Shown here: one piece after another, positions 27,971 to 36,742 of the stretch
How the letters are laid out: each line of letters begins with the position of its first letter
How positions within the stretch are numbered: the stretch's first letter is position 1
From: Lentisphaerae bacterium RIFOXYC12_FULL_60_16
GTDB taxonomy: Bacteria > Verrucomicrobiota > Kiritimatiellia > UBA8416 > YA12-FULL-60-10
DNA length: 36,742 nt
Direction: 5' to 3'
Assembly (NCBI GenBank): GCA_001803315.1
Contig: MHBQ01000060.1
Coordinates: 7,981-44,722, forward strand
Notes under the pieces: generated by a model
Told to the model about the DNA's origin: nothing
Database searches by the model: none
The model's input: only the letters and a program-made list of their open reading frames with translations
Position numbers and translations under genes: made by a program

Positions 27971-28819
27971 TTAATGAATCATAAAGACCGAACCGCGCGG
28001 ACGTTCCGTAACCATGCAAGCAAGCGATTGGTCGAATCCGTCGGCTATTCCACCTGAAAAGAGCGGCATTCCATTGAACAGACTGAATGTCGTGAAGGAA
28101 GCAATATCCGACCAGGCTTCGCCGCTGTCGTTGGTCGCATAGGCCCGGTAATGGTAGGTGTTGCCATCGGCAAGCCCGGTGATCCGTATTGCGAATGTAC
28201 TTTCGGATCGTGTTCCCAGATGGTTGGTGTGCGACCAGTTATTGGTGTCCTGTCCCCAATACATAGAGATGTTGGCACTGATGCCGGCATACAGGTTCCC
28301 TGCCAGGGTCGCCGTGGTAAAGCTGATGGGAGCTGCCCCCGAGCCGGTATTGATTGCCGGGGTGGCGTCCGTGCTGAAGACCGCTGTCGACGGCGCCCAC
28401 GAAATATGGCCCAAGGCGTTGGAAGCACAGAATCGATAAAAGTACGTTGTTCCCGCGCTCAGGCCAGTAGCGTTCTCCGTCAGGGGAGAGCCATCCGGCT
28501 GCAGGCCAAAGCTGTGCATATTCCCCCACGTCAGGTTCGTTCCCTTGTCGGTTGTATCCCAACCGACAAGGACACTGGTTTCCGCCATACCAGTGGAGAC
28601 CAGATACCCGTTTATCCAGGCGTTGGTTTCTGAAACATTGGTCGCCCCGCCGGCATTGTTGACCACCGGGTAGCCCACTTTTACACGACAATCAAAACTG
28701 TCATGACCGTCGGCGACGCCTCCCACATAGATGTTGGTTGCGCCAAAAGCGGGCGAAGAAATCACCACGATGGTCCAGCATAAAAGCAGGATGCCACTAC
28801 GGTTCTCCATATTCCACAC
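27971..28819 (-). CDS. Secreted fibronectin-III-like protein with duplicated GG(V/I)ADG motif
   Basis: Signal peptide MENRSGILLLCWTIVVISSPAFGATN; Fn3-like LSAGTTYFYRFCASNALG and LADGNTYHYRAYATNDSGEAWSDIASFTT. Confidence 0.72.
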   Translation of the reverse strand: MWNMENRSGILLLCWTIVVISSPAFGATNIYVGGVADGHDSFDCRVKVGYPVVNNAGGATNVSETNAWINGYLVSTGMAETSVLVGWDTTDKGTNLTWGNMHSFGLQPDGSPLTENATGLSAGTTYFYRFCASNALGHISWAPSTAVFSTDATPAINTGSGAAPISFTTATLAGNLYAGISANISMYWGQDTNNWSHTNHLGTRSESTFAIRITGLADGNTYHYRAYATNDSGEAWSDIASFTTFSLFNGMPLFSGGIADGFDQSLACMVTERPRGSVFMIH

Positions 28820-28837
28820 CCTGATTTCCAGTTTTGA

Positions 28838-30307
28838 TTACGGGGCGGTACGACCGGATCGCCAGCCGCACTTGTAACTTCGACTTGAAAAGGGATAGAC
28901 GCTCAAGGCCCGGCTAGACGTTCTACACCAGTCCCGACCGTCATACCAGACTCCCCCTCGAACGCCGCTTCCGACACCGGTTCCGTTATTCGGCCAGTCC
29001 GCCGTATTGGCATCGCCGCTCACCGTTAACACGCCGTCGCCGTGCAAGCCGGTATACACACGGCCCGCGGCGTTACCCACTGTCACGAACATTTCCCACA
29101 GATTGCCGCCCAGTTCCATCGCCCCGTAGTATCCCGCGCCAGCCTGGGTCCGTGTGGGATTCGTTGTGCTGGCAGCAAAAATGCCGCATCGGATCGGACC
29201 GCCGCCCACGCCGCCCAGGTCCCGGTAATCGTGGAGATTTCCCTGATTGACCGTGCTGTCCGGCGTTCCGTCGTTGATGATCAGGGTGGGCTGGCTGAAG
29301 CTGGTATCGCCCCATGGCCATTCTCCGGGAACAGGCGCTTCGGTGCCGCGACAAGTCTTTTCGAACTCCAGCTCGGTCAGGAGTCGCAGGCCTGCCCAAT
29401 CGGTATAAGCTGTCCCGTCAGCCCAAGAGAGATAGTTGCAGGCTCGATCCGGCGCCGTTGCCGAGTAGTTGGTATAGGTCCCGCTGATCGTATACCGGTA
29501 TCCGACCGATGATGCGGAATAGCGGTTGTTATCCTGAACATCGGTCAGCAGGTTTAAAAAGCTGACATACTGGCCCTGGCTCAGTTCGTACTTCATGCAG
29601 TAGAAGGCGGCATAACCTTTGGGAAATGCCGCGGGAATCGTATCCGGTGCGGCGGGGGACACGGCATTGTTTCCAGTGGTGCCACCGGTCCCCCACAAAG
29701 CGCCGTTTGCCATGTCGGTTAAGATCGCGTTTTCCGACACAACCAAAAAGGGGTTCGTGCTTTGAATCCCATCGGTGTATTCATAGCAATGACCGTCTTC
29801 GGTTCCACCAGAACCAAGATAAAATGCACCTTCAGGGATATACACCATTTCCACCGCCTGGACCGAGACGTTAACCTGGTCACCGTTCTGGAAATCGTAA
29901 CCATCGGCTCCGTAATTCCACACCAGCCGGGTCCGGACATAATTCACCGTGCCGGTCCCATTGGCTGAACGGTAGATGAAAGCCCCCATGCCGTCCGGTG
30001 ACGCATTGATGACACTGCCGGCGGCTTCCCGATGATCCGTGTTGTTGGTCCAAATGGTGGCATGTTCCCACGCGCTGGACGCTGCAGGCCGGAATTTAAC
30101 AAACACCCAGGCGGCATCCCGGTTGACGTCTGTGCGCCAGGAGTTATCCCATCCAATGTCGAACTGGACGGAAACACGCTTGGTCCCGGTATCGAGACTG
30201 GACAAAGCGATGTTCTCCACGCGGAGGTTATTTGCCGGTCCATCCGGTGCCGCCAACAGAAAAAAGAAAATGGCAAGTAACAGGCAGGCTGTGGTTCGGC
30301 TCCCCAT
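28838..30307 (-). CDS. Secreted SUMF1/FGE-fold protein with N-terminal beta domain
   Basis: Signal MGSRTTACLLLAIFFFLLAAPDGPA; AVEMVYIPEGAFYLGSGGTED, YCMKYELSQGQYVSFLN, LRLLTELEFEKTCRG, MELGGNLWEMFVTVG, RGGVWYDGRDWCRTSSRAL. Confidence 0.85.
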   Translation of the reverse strand: MGSRTTACLLLAIFFFLLAAPDGPANNLRVENIALSSLDTGTKRVSVQFDIGWDNSWRTDVNRDAAWVFVKFRPAASSAWEHATIWTNNTDHREAAGSVINASPDGMGAFIYRSANGTGTVNYVRTRLVWNYGADGYDFQNGDQVNVSVQAVEMVYIPEGAFYLGSGGTEDGHCYEYTDGIQSTNPFLVVSENAILTDMANGALWGTGGTTGNNAVSPAAPDTIPAAFPKGYAAFYCMKYELSQGQYVSFLNLLTDVQDNNRYSASSVGYRYTISGTYTNYSATAPDRACNYLSWADGTAYTDWAGLRLLTELEFEKTCRGTEAPVPGEWPWGDTSFSQPTLIINDGTPDSTVNQGNLHDYRDLGGVGGGPIRCGIFAASTTNPTRTQAGAGYYGAMELGGNLWEMFVTVGNAAGRVYTGLHGDGVLTVSGDANTADWPNNGTGVGSGVRGGVWYDGRDWCRTSSRALSVYPFSSRSYKCGWRSGRTAP

Positions 30308-30349
30308 ACTAATCTCCTGTTAATATATCTATACTTGCCATGATCATAG

Positions 30350-30367
30350 CGCATCTATTATTATGCG
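30350..30367. promoter_or_regulatory. Inverted repeat CGCAT-N8-ATGCG just upstream of the araC-like gene
   Basis: cgcatctattattatgcg lies 4 bp before ATG 30371 in the divergent region with the SUMF1-like gene. Confidence 0.25.
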
Positions 30368-30370
30368 TGA

Positions 30371-31294
30371 ATGTCCATCATTGCAAATAACATATCCATT
30401 CCTGCCAACCCTTTGGCGCTGTTGACCCGCAACCTGACATTACCTTCCGGAGGGGTCTTGCCTGAATCAACCCTGGGGAGAAAAATGGGGTTGAGCCATT
30501 TGACTGCTGTGGCCGGGAGGGAGCCCGTGGGATACCGGCGACGGCAACGCAGGCCGGCATGGGTGATGATGGGAACCCTGGCAGGAACCGGACGTGTTGT
30601 CTGCGGTTCCTCGCGGTTCAATGTGGAACCGGGCGACGTCTACATGATCCCTGAGCGTATACCCTTCGACGAAACCAACACCGGCGCCACGCCATGGGAA
30701 TATGTCGTCCTGCTGGCGCATACAGCCGCCCATGCGCCCTTGGTTGCCGGATTGCCCACCGCACCATCGATTTTCCGCGCGGATTTTGATTTCTTCGACC
30801 ATTTCATCCAGTTGTTGGCACGGATGAATCGCCGGGCTGTGGGCGACGACCTGGTTGCCCTGGGGTTGGCGTTGGAATTGCTGGGCAAGTGTCAACGACT
30901 GGCGGACGCCAAACGAACCGGGCGAAAGCTCGACGGTGATAGCGCGTTTGTGACCCGGGCGGCGGCTTTCATGCGGGAACACCTGTGCGATCCTGTCCCC
31001 CTGGCTGAACTGGCACACCATTGCCACATGAGCCCATCCACGTTCTCACATCGATTCAAGGCGGAGACCGGGCAGACGCCCATGCTTTTGCTGGCACGTG
31101 AACGGATGCAGGTTGCCCGGCGACTCCTTCTGGAAGGACGGACAACCTCGGAAACGGCAACGGAACTTGGCTTTGCCAACGCCTTCCATTTCTCCAGAGT
31201 CTTTCGCAAGATCGAGGGCGTTCCGCCCAGTCGCTTTCAGCGCCTTTCGCGGATCATGGGAACCGCCAGCACCATAAAGATCCCCCGGGTATAA
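30371..31294 (+). CDS. AraC-family transcriptional regulator
   Basis: CSSRFNVEPGDVYMIPERIPF N-terminal sensor; HTH LAELAHHCHMSPSTFSHRFKAETGQTPMLLLARERMQVARRLLLEGRTTSETATELGFANAFHFSRVFRKIEGVPPSRFQRL. Confidence 0.94.
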   Translation: MSIIANNISIPANPLALLTRNLTLPSGGVLPESTLGRKMGLSHLTAVAGREPVGYRRRQRRPAWVMMGTLAGTGRVVCGSSRFNVEPGDVYMIPERIPFDETNTGATPWEYVVLLAHTAAHAPLVAGLPTAPSIFRADFDFFDHFIQLLARMNRRAVGDDLVALGLALELLGKCQRLADAKRTGRKLDGDSAFVTRAAAFMREHLCDPVPLAELAHHCHMSPSTFSHRFKAETGQTPMLLLARERMQVARRLLLEGRTTSETATELGFANAFHFSRVFRKIEGVPPSRFQRLSRIMGTASTIKIPRV

Positions 31295-31409
31295 ACGGGA
31301 TTTGCGAACCGACACGCTTCAAGATCCCGATCGTCAAAGGAACCTCTTCCGCCATGAATGCCGATCAGGAACATCCCGTGACCCGCCCGTCGGATTTCAT
31401 CCGCCTGGT

Positions 31410-32678
31410 TCAGCATGATGACAACAACGGCTTCATATCCGCCACAAACACGCGACGCGTTCCGCCGACAAACGCGTTGAAGGTGACATAGCGCCAGGTG
31501 CGGTCCCAGGCGGGATGGGCATCGATGCGCATGACAATATCCTTGCAGGGCTGCAGGGTGTTGATCCGCACGACCACTTCCTTCTGCCCGGTCTTCAGAT
31601 CAACCCAGTGCAACGGAATGGTCCCGTCCCCGAACGCCGTCTTTTCATGGGTGTAGGTGTCGGTCAGCAGATGTTGACCGTCGGGATGCATGGTGGGGTG
31701 CCCCGAGCCCTGCACATCATCAAGTATCTTGCGAAGATTCGTCCCGTCAGCATTGACTTGCACGAAACGCATTCCGTTCCGATCGATTTCCAGGTTCATT
31801 GAAATGCGTTTCCCGTCCGGGAACCAAGTGGCATGGTGGCCGCCCTTCTCCCACTGCTCCGGTCCCACCGCGCAATATATCGGTCCTCCGTCGAGTCCCA
31901 TCGTGATCCAGGCATAGCGGACAGCGTAATAGTCGATCTCGAACAGGTCCCAGCGCGGTTCGTCGGTTGCGGGAAACCAGCGCAGGCTGAGCATCAATCG
32001 ATCGCCTTGTGGATTGAACTTGCTGTGAAACCCGTAGATTTCCTGTTGTCCGGGATTGTCGATGCGGACGGGTGGGGTGGCCCGGGCCAGCAGGTCGGCA
32101 ATCGAGGCCAGCATGCGGGATTTCCCGGTAGACGTATCGGTCAGGTAGAAACCGTCATCGCGGACAGGGCCTACGTTGCGCCGCATGGTTTCGATGGGGA
32201 TACAGACGCCATAACCCGGCTGTGTCTTGCGCATGGTGGTCATGTTGGCCGATATCAGCCATCGGCCATCGGGCGAGGCGTGGTAGACGGCTCCTTCCAT
32301 TCGCCGGCGTTTACCGGTCAGGGGATCGAGCTTCCATGCGAACGGTTTCCAGTTCCGGGTGTCCACGTCGTTGAAGAACAGCTCATGATCGGTTCCCCCC
32401 CAGTTGATATTGGCCCCCATCTGCGGCTCCCAGCCACAGGTCTCGGCAACCACACGACTCACTCCGGTCTCCAGGTCGACGACGCAGACGTTTCCGGATT
32501 CTCCCGGTTCCGGCCGTCGATCCTCGAAAGGAAGCTGGAAGACGGCCAGATACCGTCCCGAGGGGCTGATTGGAGAGGTGTCGAAAAAGCGGTGAATGCA
32601 TCCGGGCCGGTCCGGGGTGACACACCATACCGGGACCATGGGGTTGAATTCCTGATACCGGGGAAACGACTTATGCAT
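31410..32678 (-). CDS. Oligogalacturonate-lyase-like beta-propeller protein
   Basis: 422 aa; HRFFDTSPISPSGRYLAVFQLPFEDR, GAVYHASPDGRWLISANM, GHHATWFPDGKRISMNLEIDRNGMRFVQVNADGTNLRKILDDVQGSGHPTMHPDGQHLLTDTY (TolB/WD40-like, PL22-like organisation). Confidence 0.65.
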   Translation of the reverse strand: MHKSFPRYQEFNPMVPVWCVTPDRPGCIHRFFDTSPISPSGRYLAVFQLPFEDRRPEPGESGNVCVVDLETGVSRVVAETCGWEPQMGANINWGGTDHELFFNDVDTRNWKPFAWKLDPLTGKRRRMEGAVYHASPDGRWLISANMTTMRKTQPGYGVCIPIETMRRNVGPVRDDGFYLTDTSTGKSRMLASIADLLARATPPVRIDNPGQQEIYGFHSKFNPQGDRLMLSLRWFPATDEPRWDLFEIDYYAVRYAWITMGLDGGPIYCAVGPEQWEKGGHHATWFPDGKRISMNLEIDRNGMRFVQVNADGTNLRKILDDVQGSGHPTMHPDGQHLLTDTYTHEKTAFGDGTIPLHWVDLKTGQKEVVVRINTLQPCKDIVMRIDAHPAWDRTWRYVTFNAFVGGTRRVFVADMKPLLSSC

Positions 32679-32761
32679 GTTGTCTACTCCTCTCCCGTTG
32701 CCGGACGCGGCTTCCCGCCAGGTTCATAGGCATCTGGCGATAGGTTATGATTATAGGGTCT

Positions 32762-33958
32762 TCAGTAACCGCCCGCCAGATCGGTCATCTTGACATTTCG
32801 GATGTATTCGTTGCCGGACTGCAGGACTACCGGATCGCCCGGCGCCTGGCTCTTGATGACATGGTGGATCATGGATTCCGATAACGACCCGGCGATCAGG
32901 ATGGCTTCCCTGGATCGGCTGATGATGTTCGATATCAGAAAGTGGAAGGTGTCGCCCAGCGGCGTCACCCCGCCCCAGGCCGGACAATTGTCGCCGATTT
33001 TCACCGTGGCGAAACTCTGGATTCCCGGCGGGGACGTATCCATCACACTGTCGAGAATGATATCGTGAAGACGAATTCCCGAGGTGTTGAGGAAGCGGAT
33101 AATATGATGCCCACCCCGGCAATATCCCCTGACATTACGGATGGTGACCTGCGCGATATCGTCACACCGGCCTTCCCAGGCGTTGGCGCCGGTCACCTGC
33201 GTGGCGTTGAGGCTTCCCGCCACTTCCGGGTAGAACGGGATCGCGGTCAACGCCACCAGGTCATCCCCGGTATAACCGGTAACATCCTCGATCGTGATGT
33301 CATGGCATCCCACCCGGAGATCGATCCCGTCCTGGTTGAGGACGGTCCGGGAGGTTCCATCAACGATCATGAATCCCGACGACGCAAAGTCGATGTGGGC
33401 CAAGCGTCCATGGGCGCAATGTTCAAGTGAAATTCCCCAGCAATGGGAGTTCACCATCCGGACATTTGCAATGCAGAAATGCTCCACCCGGGCCATCAGG
33501 ATGCCGATATTCCGCCAGTCTCCGGTCTGGCTTTCCCCCGCCACTCCCGCATCCGTTCCAAACGTCCGTTTCCCCAGCGTCTTCGCGCTGTCCCCGGTGG
33601 AACGGGGTCGATCCGCACCTTCCAGAACCGCATTCCCCCTGCCGACAATCCGGATATTTTCCGCGGGCGCGATCTCCGCTGTTCCAAGCCCGCAATTCGC
33701 ACTCCGGATAAAGTTATCCCGGCAACGGTCCGACAACTTGATCCGGCACTGATCCAATTCAAGCGTCAGGTTCGATGGCAACCGGATGGCAGAATCAATC
33801 AGCCAGTAATCCCGGGATGCCTGCCCGCATCGATTCATCCGGGGAATAACCACCCGCCCCTCCCCAGCGGCAGCGGCATCAACCGCCTGCTGGATCCTTT
33901 CGATATCCGAACCTTTGAAATCGTTGGGTGAATAACCGCGTATCGCGGACCTTGTCAT
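32762..33958 (-). CDS. GH28-like (polygalacturonase-fold) parallel beta-helix protein
   Basis: 398 aa; NDFKGSDIERIQQAVDAAAAGEGRVVIPRM, SGFMIVDGTSRTVLNQDGIDLRVGCHDITIEDVTGYTGDDLVALTA (D and DD positions as in GH28-like proteins). Confidence 0.65.
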   Translation of the reverse strand: MTRSAIRGYSPNDFKGSDIERIQQAVDAAAAGEGRVVIPRMNRCGQASRDYWLIDSAIRLPSNLTLELDQCRIKLSDRCRDNFIRSANCGLGTAEIAPAENIRIVGRGNAVLEGADRPRSTGDSAKTLGKRTFGTDAGVAGESQTGDWRNIGILMARVEHFCIANVRMVNSHCWGISLEHCAHGRLAHIDFASSGFMIVDGTSRTVLNQDGIDLRVGCHDITIEDVTGYTGDDLVALTAIPFYPEVAGSLNATQVTGANAWEGRCDDIAQVTIRNVRGYCRGGHHIIRFLNTSGIRLHDIILDSVMDTSPPGIQSFATVKIGDNCPAWGGVTPLGDTFHFLISNIISRSREAILIAGSLSESMIHHVIKSQAPGDPVVLQSGNEYIRNVKMTDLAGGY

Positions 33959-34138
33959 ATCGAACCTCCGGGGGATGGATCGACAGGAACGTAAAGGCCT
34001 TCCCGTGACATATCAAGCGGACTTTCAAATCGGAGCGGTTCATTCGGCCCAGCCGGTCGAACCGGGCTTGGACGGTCCATGGAACACCACGTCCGACACG
34101 GCGGCCGGTACGACGCGATGCTTGAATGGACCGGTTCG

Positions 34139-34993
34139 CTACCTTCTTGTCGCCAGGCGTTGAAACCGGCCTGGAGGAAGCCCCTCCAGCCGGGTAAATA
34201 CGCGCGTGAAGTGATAACGGCTGCTGAATCCAAGTCTTTCTGAAACTTCCTTGATGCTGATCCGGCCAGCCAGGAGCCGCCGCGCTTCCCGCATGCGCTG
34301 GGCCGCCAGCCATCGACGGGGCGTGTCACCCGTCTCCGCGTGGAACCGGTGCGCCAGCGACGATTCGCTCATCCCGCACCGGCGGGCCAGCTCGGGCACC
34401 GACCAAGTCCGTCCCGGTTCACGGCACAGCAACGAACAGGCCCTATCGACCGCTTCCGATATGGCCGGCCGTTTCCCGCGCTTGATCAGGCGGTCCAAGA
34501 TGCCCAGCAACACGATCAACCGCGCCACCGCCACATAACGATATCCTGTCGGACACCCATGAAGCGTGGCCACAATATCGCTGATGCACTGGAAACACTC
34601 CAATCCGGGACGCCCCAACCACGGCTGCTTCGGCAACAAATCAAGAAACGGGCTCCCCGGCGCCAACCCCACCCGCAGGCACAGCCATGACCACGCCGCC
34701 CCGCGGATCGCGCGTTCTTCAAAACAGAGTCCGGACGGCGCTAGAAACAGTGTGGTTGGCAACGATGCAAACGATCCATCCCCCGCTGCAATGGTGCCAC
34801 CACCACCCAAGGTTGCCAGCATAATCCAATCGCCGCCGGTTCTCACCTGATTCACGTGATCATCCTGCTCGGACCCGCACGAAGCGAACACATGCCGGAT
34901 GCCCAGCGCCTGGAGCAGCGAATCGTTCATCAGGGAACCGGCGGTAAAACCCATGCCGGGCGAGGGCGGCTTTATCAAGGTCTCCGTTATCAT
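34139..34993 (-). CDS. AraC-family transcriptional regulator
   Basis: MITETLIKPPSPGMGFTAGSLMNDSLLQALG...; HTH VPELARRCGMSESSLAHRFHAETGDTPRRWLAAQRMREARRLLAGRISIKEVSERLGFSSRYHFTRVFTRLEGLPPGRFQRL. Confidence 0.93.
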   Translation of the reverse strand: MITETLIKPPSPGMGFTAGSLMNDSLLQALGIRHVFASCGSEQDDHVNQVRTGGDWIMLATLGGGGTIAAGDGSFASLPTTLFLAPSGLCFEERAIRGAAWSWLCLRVGLAPGSPFLDLLPKQPWLGRPGLECFQCISDIVATLHGCPTGYRYVAVARLIVLLGILDRLIKRGKRPAISEAVDRACSLLCREPGRTWSVPELARRCGMSESSLAHRFHAETGDTPRRWLAAQRMREARRLLAGRISIKEVSERLGFSSRYHFTRVFTRLEGLPPGRFQRLATRR

Positions 34994-35125
34994 TTTTATG
35001 AGTTGTCCCTGAAACTGATCCTTACAGAAATATATACACATATTGCAGGAACATCCATTTATTCAAACCCTATTATGCCGGATTATGGGTTCCGTTCTAC
35101 CAATGTCCGACAAGGGGGTATCATC

Positions 35126-36742
35126 ATGCCGCTCTATGAATCACGCGTGCACGCGGAAAACCGCATCGAAGTGGACCCGGAATGGCAGCAGTCTTTGGTC
35201 GCCGGCCCGGAACTGGTTATCCGCGAACTGATGCGGATCATCGCCAACCGCAAGGAGTCGCAACGCCCCCTGCTCATGGCGCTCGACGGGTGGTACAACA
35301 TCGATTGGCCGGCCTTAACCGACGCCCTCGGTCAACAGGCGGAATCATCCCGCCTTACGCTTGCATTCCGGCCGGCGGTCGAGTGCTTCCAACCCCGCGA
35401 CCGGATCGCCGCCTATAAACGCGCATTCACGGAAACCGGCGATCCCGGGTTCGGTGTCGTCAATATCCACGGTCATATCGCCGATCTCATGGACCCCGCC
35501 AAAATCGCCGCGCTCAAAACGGAACTGGCAAACGCTTCCGGCTGCGACGCCATGATCGTGTACGGCTGCGGGGCGGCCGTGCCGAAACTCTGCGACGACT
35601 ACGACGCCCGCTTCTATTTCGACAAGACCCGCCAGCCAATTCTCTGGGAGATGTGGGACGGCAAACTGGTTCCCTTCGGCTGGGACGAACCCCGGAAAGA
35701 CTACGGCTGGAAGGAATATTATTACTGCGACTACTACCTGCTCGAACGCCAGAAGGAATTCCTGATGCCCCGCATGGATTACTGGGTTGAAGGCAACGCG
35801 TTCGAAAGCCTTAAAATGCTGCCCCGCGCCGCCTACGACGGCATCATGCAAACCCTCCTCCAATACCCGGTGAAAGAAGTGCCGATCTACCAGCCCGGTC
35901 CCTGGGGCGCCTACCGCTACAAGGACCTTGGTGGCCAGTTCAATGTGCCCGGCCTTGAATGCAACGCCTGGAATGAATTGGCCGGCCCGGAACTCAGCAT
36001 GCTCGTGGATATCGGGCGCGAACCGTTGTTGAACCTGCCGGCCATGAACTTGATGCAGTATGCCGAACGGTTCGTCGGCCGGCATATCGCCGCGACCTAT
36101 CCCGGTCTCTTCCCCATGGACGTCTGGCTTGACGATGGCTATTTCCCCAAGCCGACACCGGCCGAACGCATCAGCATGCCGATCCACAACCATCCGGGCA
36201 CGGATTACGTCAAGCGCCACTTCAAGGAACCACTGGGCCGCTACGAAACCTACTATATCGCCGAAGCCTACGAAGGGGCGAACACCTGGATGGGGTATAA
36301 GGAAGATGCCGACCTGGAGGCGTGGGAACGTCTGTGCCGTGCCTCCCGGAACCTTACGCCCATTCCCAACTGGAGGGAATTCGTCGCCAACTGGGACACC
36401 AACGTCGGCGACTTGTTCCTGATTCCGCCGGGCACCGTTCATGGCCATGGCGGCAACCAGATGGTGCTGGAAATGGACACCTGCCCCAGCATCACCGCCA
36501 CGGAATATTCGTTTTTCACCTACGATTTCGCCCGGCCATCCTGGGACGACAAGACCAAGACCATGACCGGGAAACCCTGCAACATGCATCTGGACCACAG
36601 CTTTGATAACGACACGTATGTGCGCGAAGACTACGTTAAAAACCATTTGCGTGCCCGTCCCGTGGTGGTGAAGTGGACAAAGGAATACCAGATGGACCGC
36701 TATACCTCCGATCCGCGCATGCCGTTCGAGATCGAACGCTAC
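35126..36742 (+). CDS. Class I mannose-6-phosphate isomerase-like cupin protein with N-terminal P-loop-kinase-like region, truncated by the right window edge
   Basis: Manual translation from ATG 35126 is open for 539 codons to the last base: MPLYESRVHAENRIEVDPEWQQSLVAG...RPLLMALDGWYNIDWPALTDALGQQ...GPWGAYRYKDLGGQFNVPGLECNAWNELAGPELSMLVDIG...MPIHNHPGTDYVKRHF...VGDLFLIPPGTVHGHGGNQMVLEMD. Absent from the ORF track because there is no stop in the window. Confidence 0.75.
   Translation, partial: MPLYESRVHAENRIEVDPEWQQSLVAGPELVIRELMRIIANRKESQRPLLMALDGWYNIDWPALTDALGQQAESSRLTLAFRPAVECFQPRDRIAAYKRAFTETGDPGFGVVNIHGHIADLMDPAKIAALKTELANASGCDAMIVYGCGAAVPKLCDDYDARFYFDKTRQPILWEMWDGKLVPFGWDEPRKDYGWKEYYYCDYYLLERQKEFLMPRMDYWVEGNAFESLKMLPRAAYDGIMQTLLQYPVKEVPIYQPGPWGAYRYKDLGGQFNVPGLECNAWNELAGPELSMLVDIGREPLLNLPAMNLMQYAERFVGRHIAATYPGLFPMDVWLDDGYFPKPTPAERISMPIHNHPGTDYVKRHFKEPLGRYETYYIAEAYEGANTWMGYKEDADLEAWERLCRASRNLTPIPNWREFVANWDTNVGDLFLIPPGTVHGHGGNQMVLEMDTCPSITATEYSFFTYDFARPSWDDKTKTMTGKPCNMHLDHSFDNDTYVREDYVKNHLRARPVVVKWTKEYQMDRYTSDPRMPFEIERY

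Noticed and set aside
1-36742. CRISPR arrays, transposases, integrases or prophage genes
   Set aside because: No regularly spaced repeats and no recognisable mobile-element proteins were seen in either strand's translations.

Overview
GC-rich bacterial chromosomal window. Gene content and secreted-protein style suggest a PVC-group organism (Verrucomicrobiota/Kiritimatiellota-like), which is inference only. The left third is mostly housekeeping: acyl-CoA dehydrogenase, ProC, an orphan NtrC-type response regulator, a HAD phosphatase, tRNA-Thr(UGU), HU, a Prc/S41 protease, DapF and an ExoIII-like nuclease. From about 12.9 to 21.5 kb a minus-strand L-rhamnose catabolic operon encodes RhaB, a short class II aldolase, RhaA, two zinc MDR dehydrogenases, a degenerate PHP-domain protein and a GlcD-type FAD oxidase. 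Next comes a two-gene nucleotidyltransferase module resembling a toxin-antitoxin pair. From about 22.6 kb to the right edge lies a polysaccharide-related accessory region: parallel beta-helix proteins, a GH28-like protein, an oligogalacturonate-lyase-like propeller, a SUMF1-fold protein, three AraC regulators and a cupin phosphomannose isomerase-like protein with a kinase-like N-terminus. Two large genes run off the window edges (1..2182 minus; 35126..36742 plus). Both are absent from the supplied ORF track and were recovered by manual translation. No CRISPR array, phage or transposase was seen. The best candidates for undescribed biology are the PHP-containing rhamnose operon, the nucleotidyltransferase pair, the kinase-like/PMI fusion and the symmetric TTGTACAA operator region at 26851-26917.
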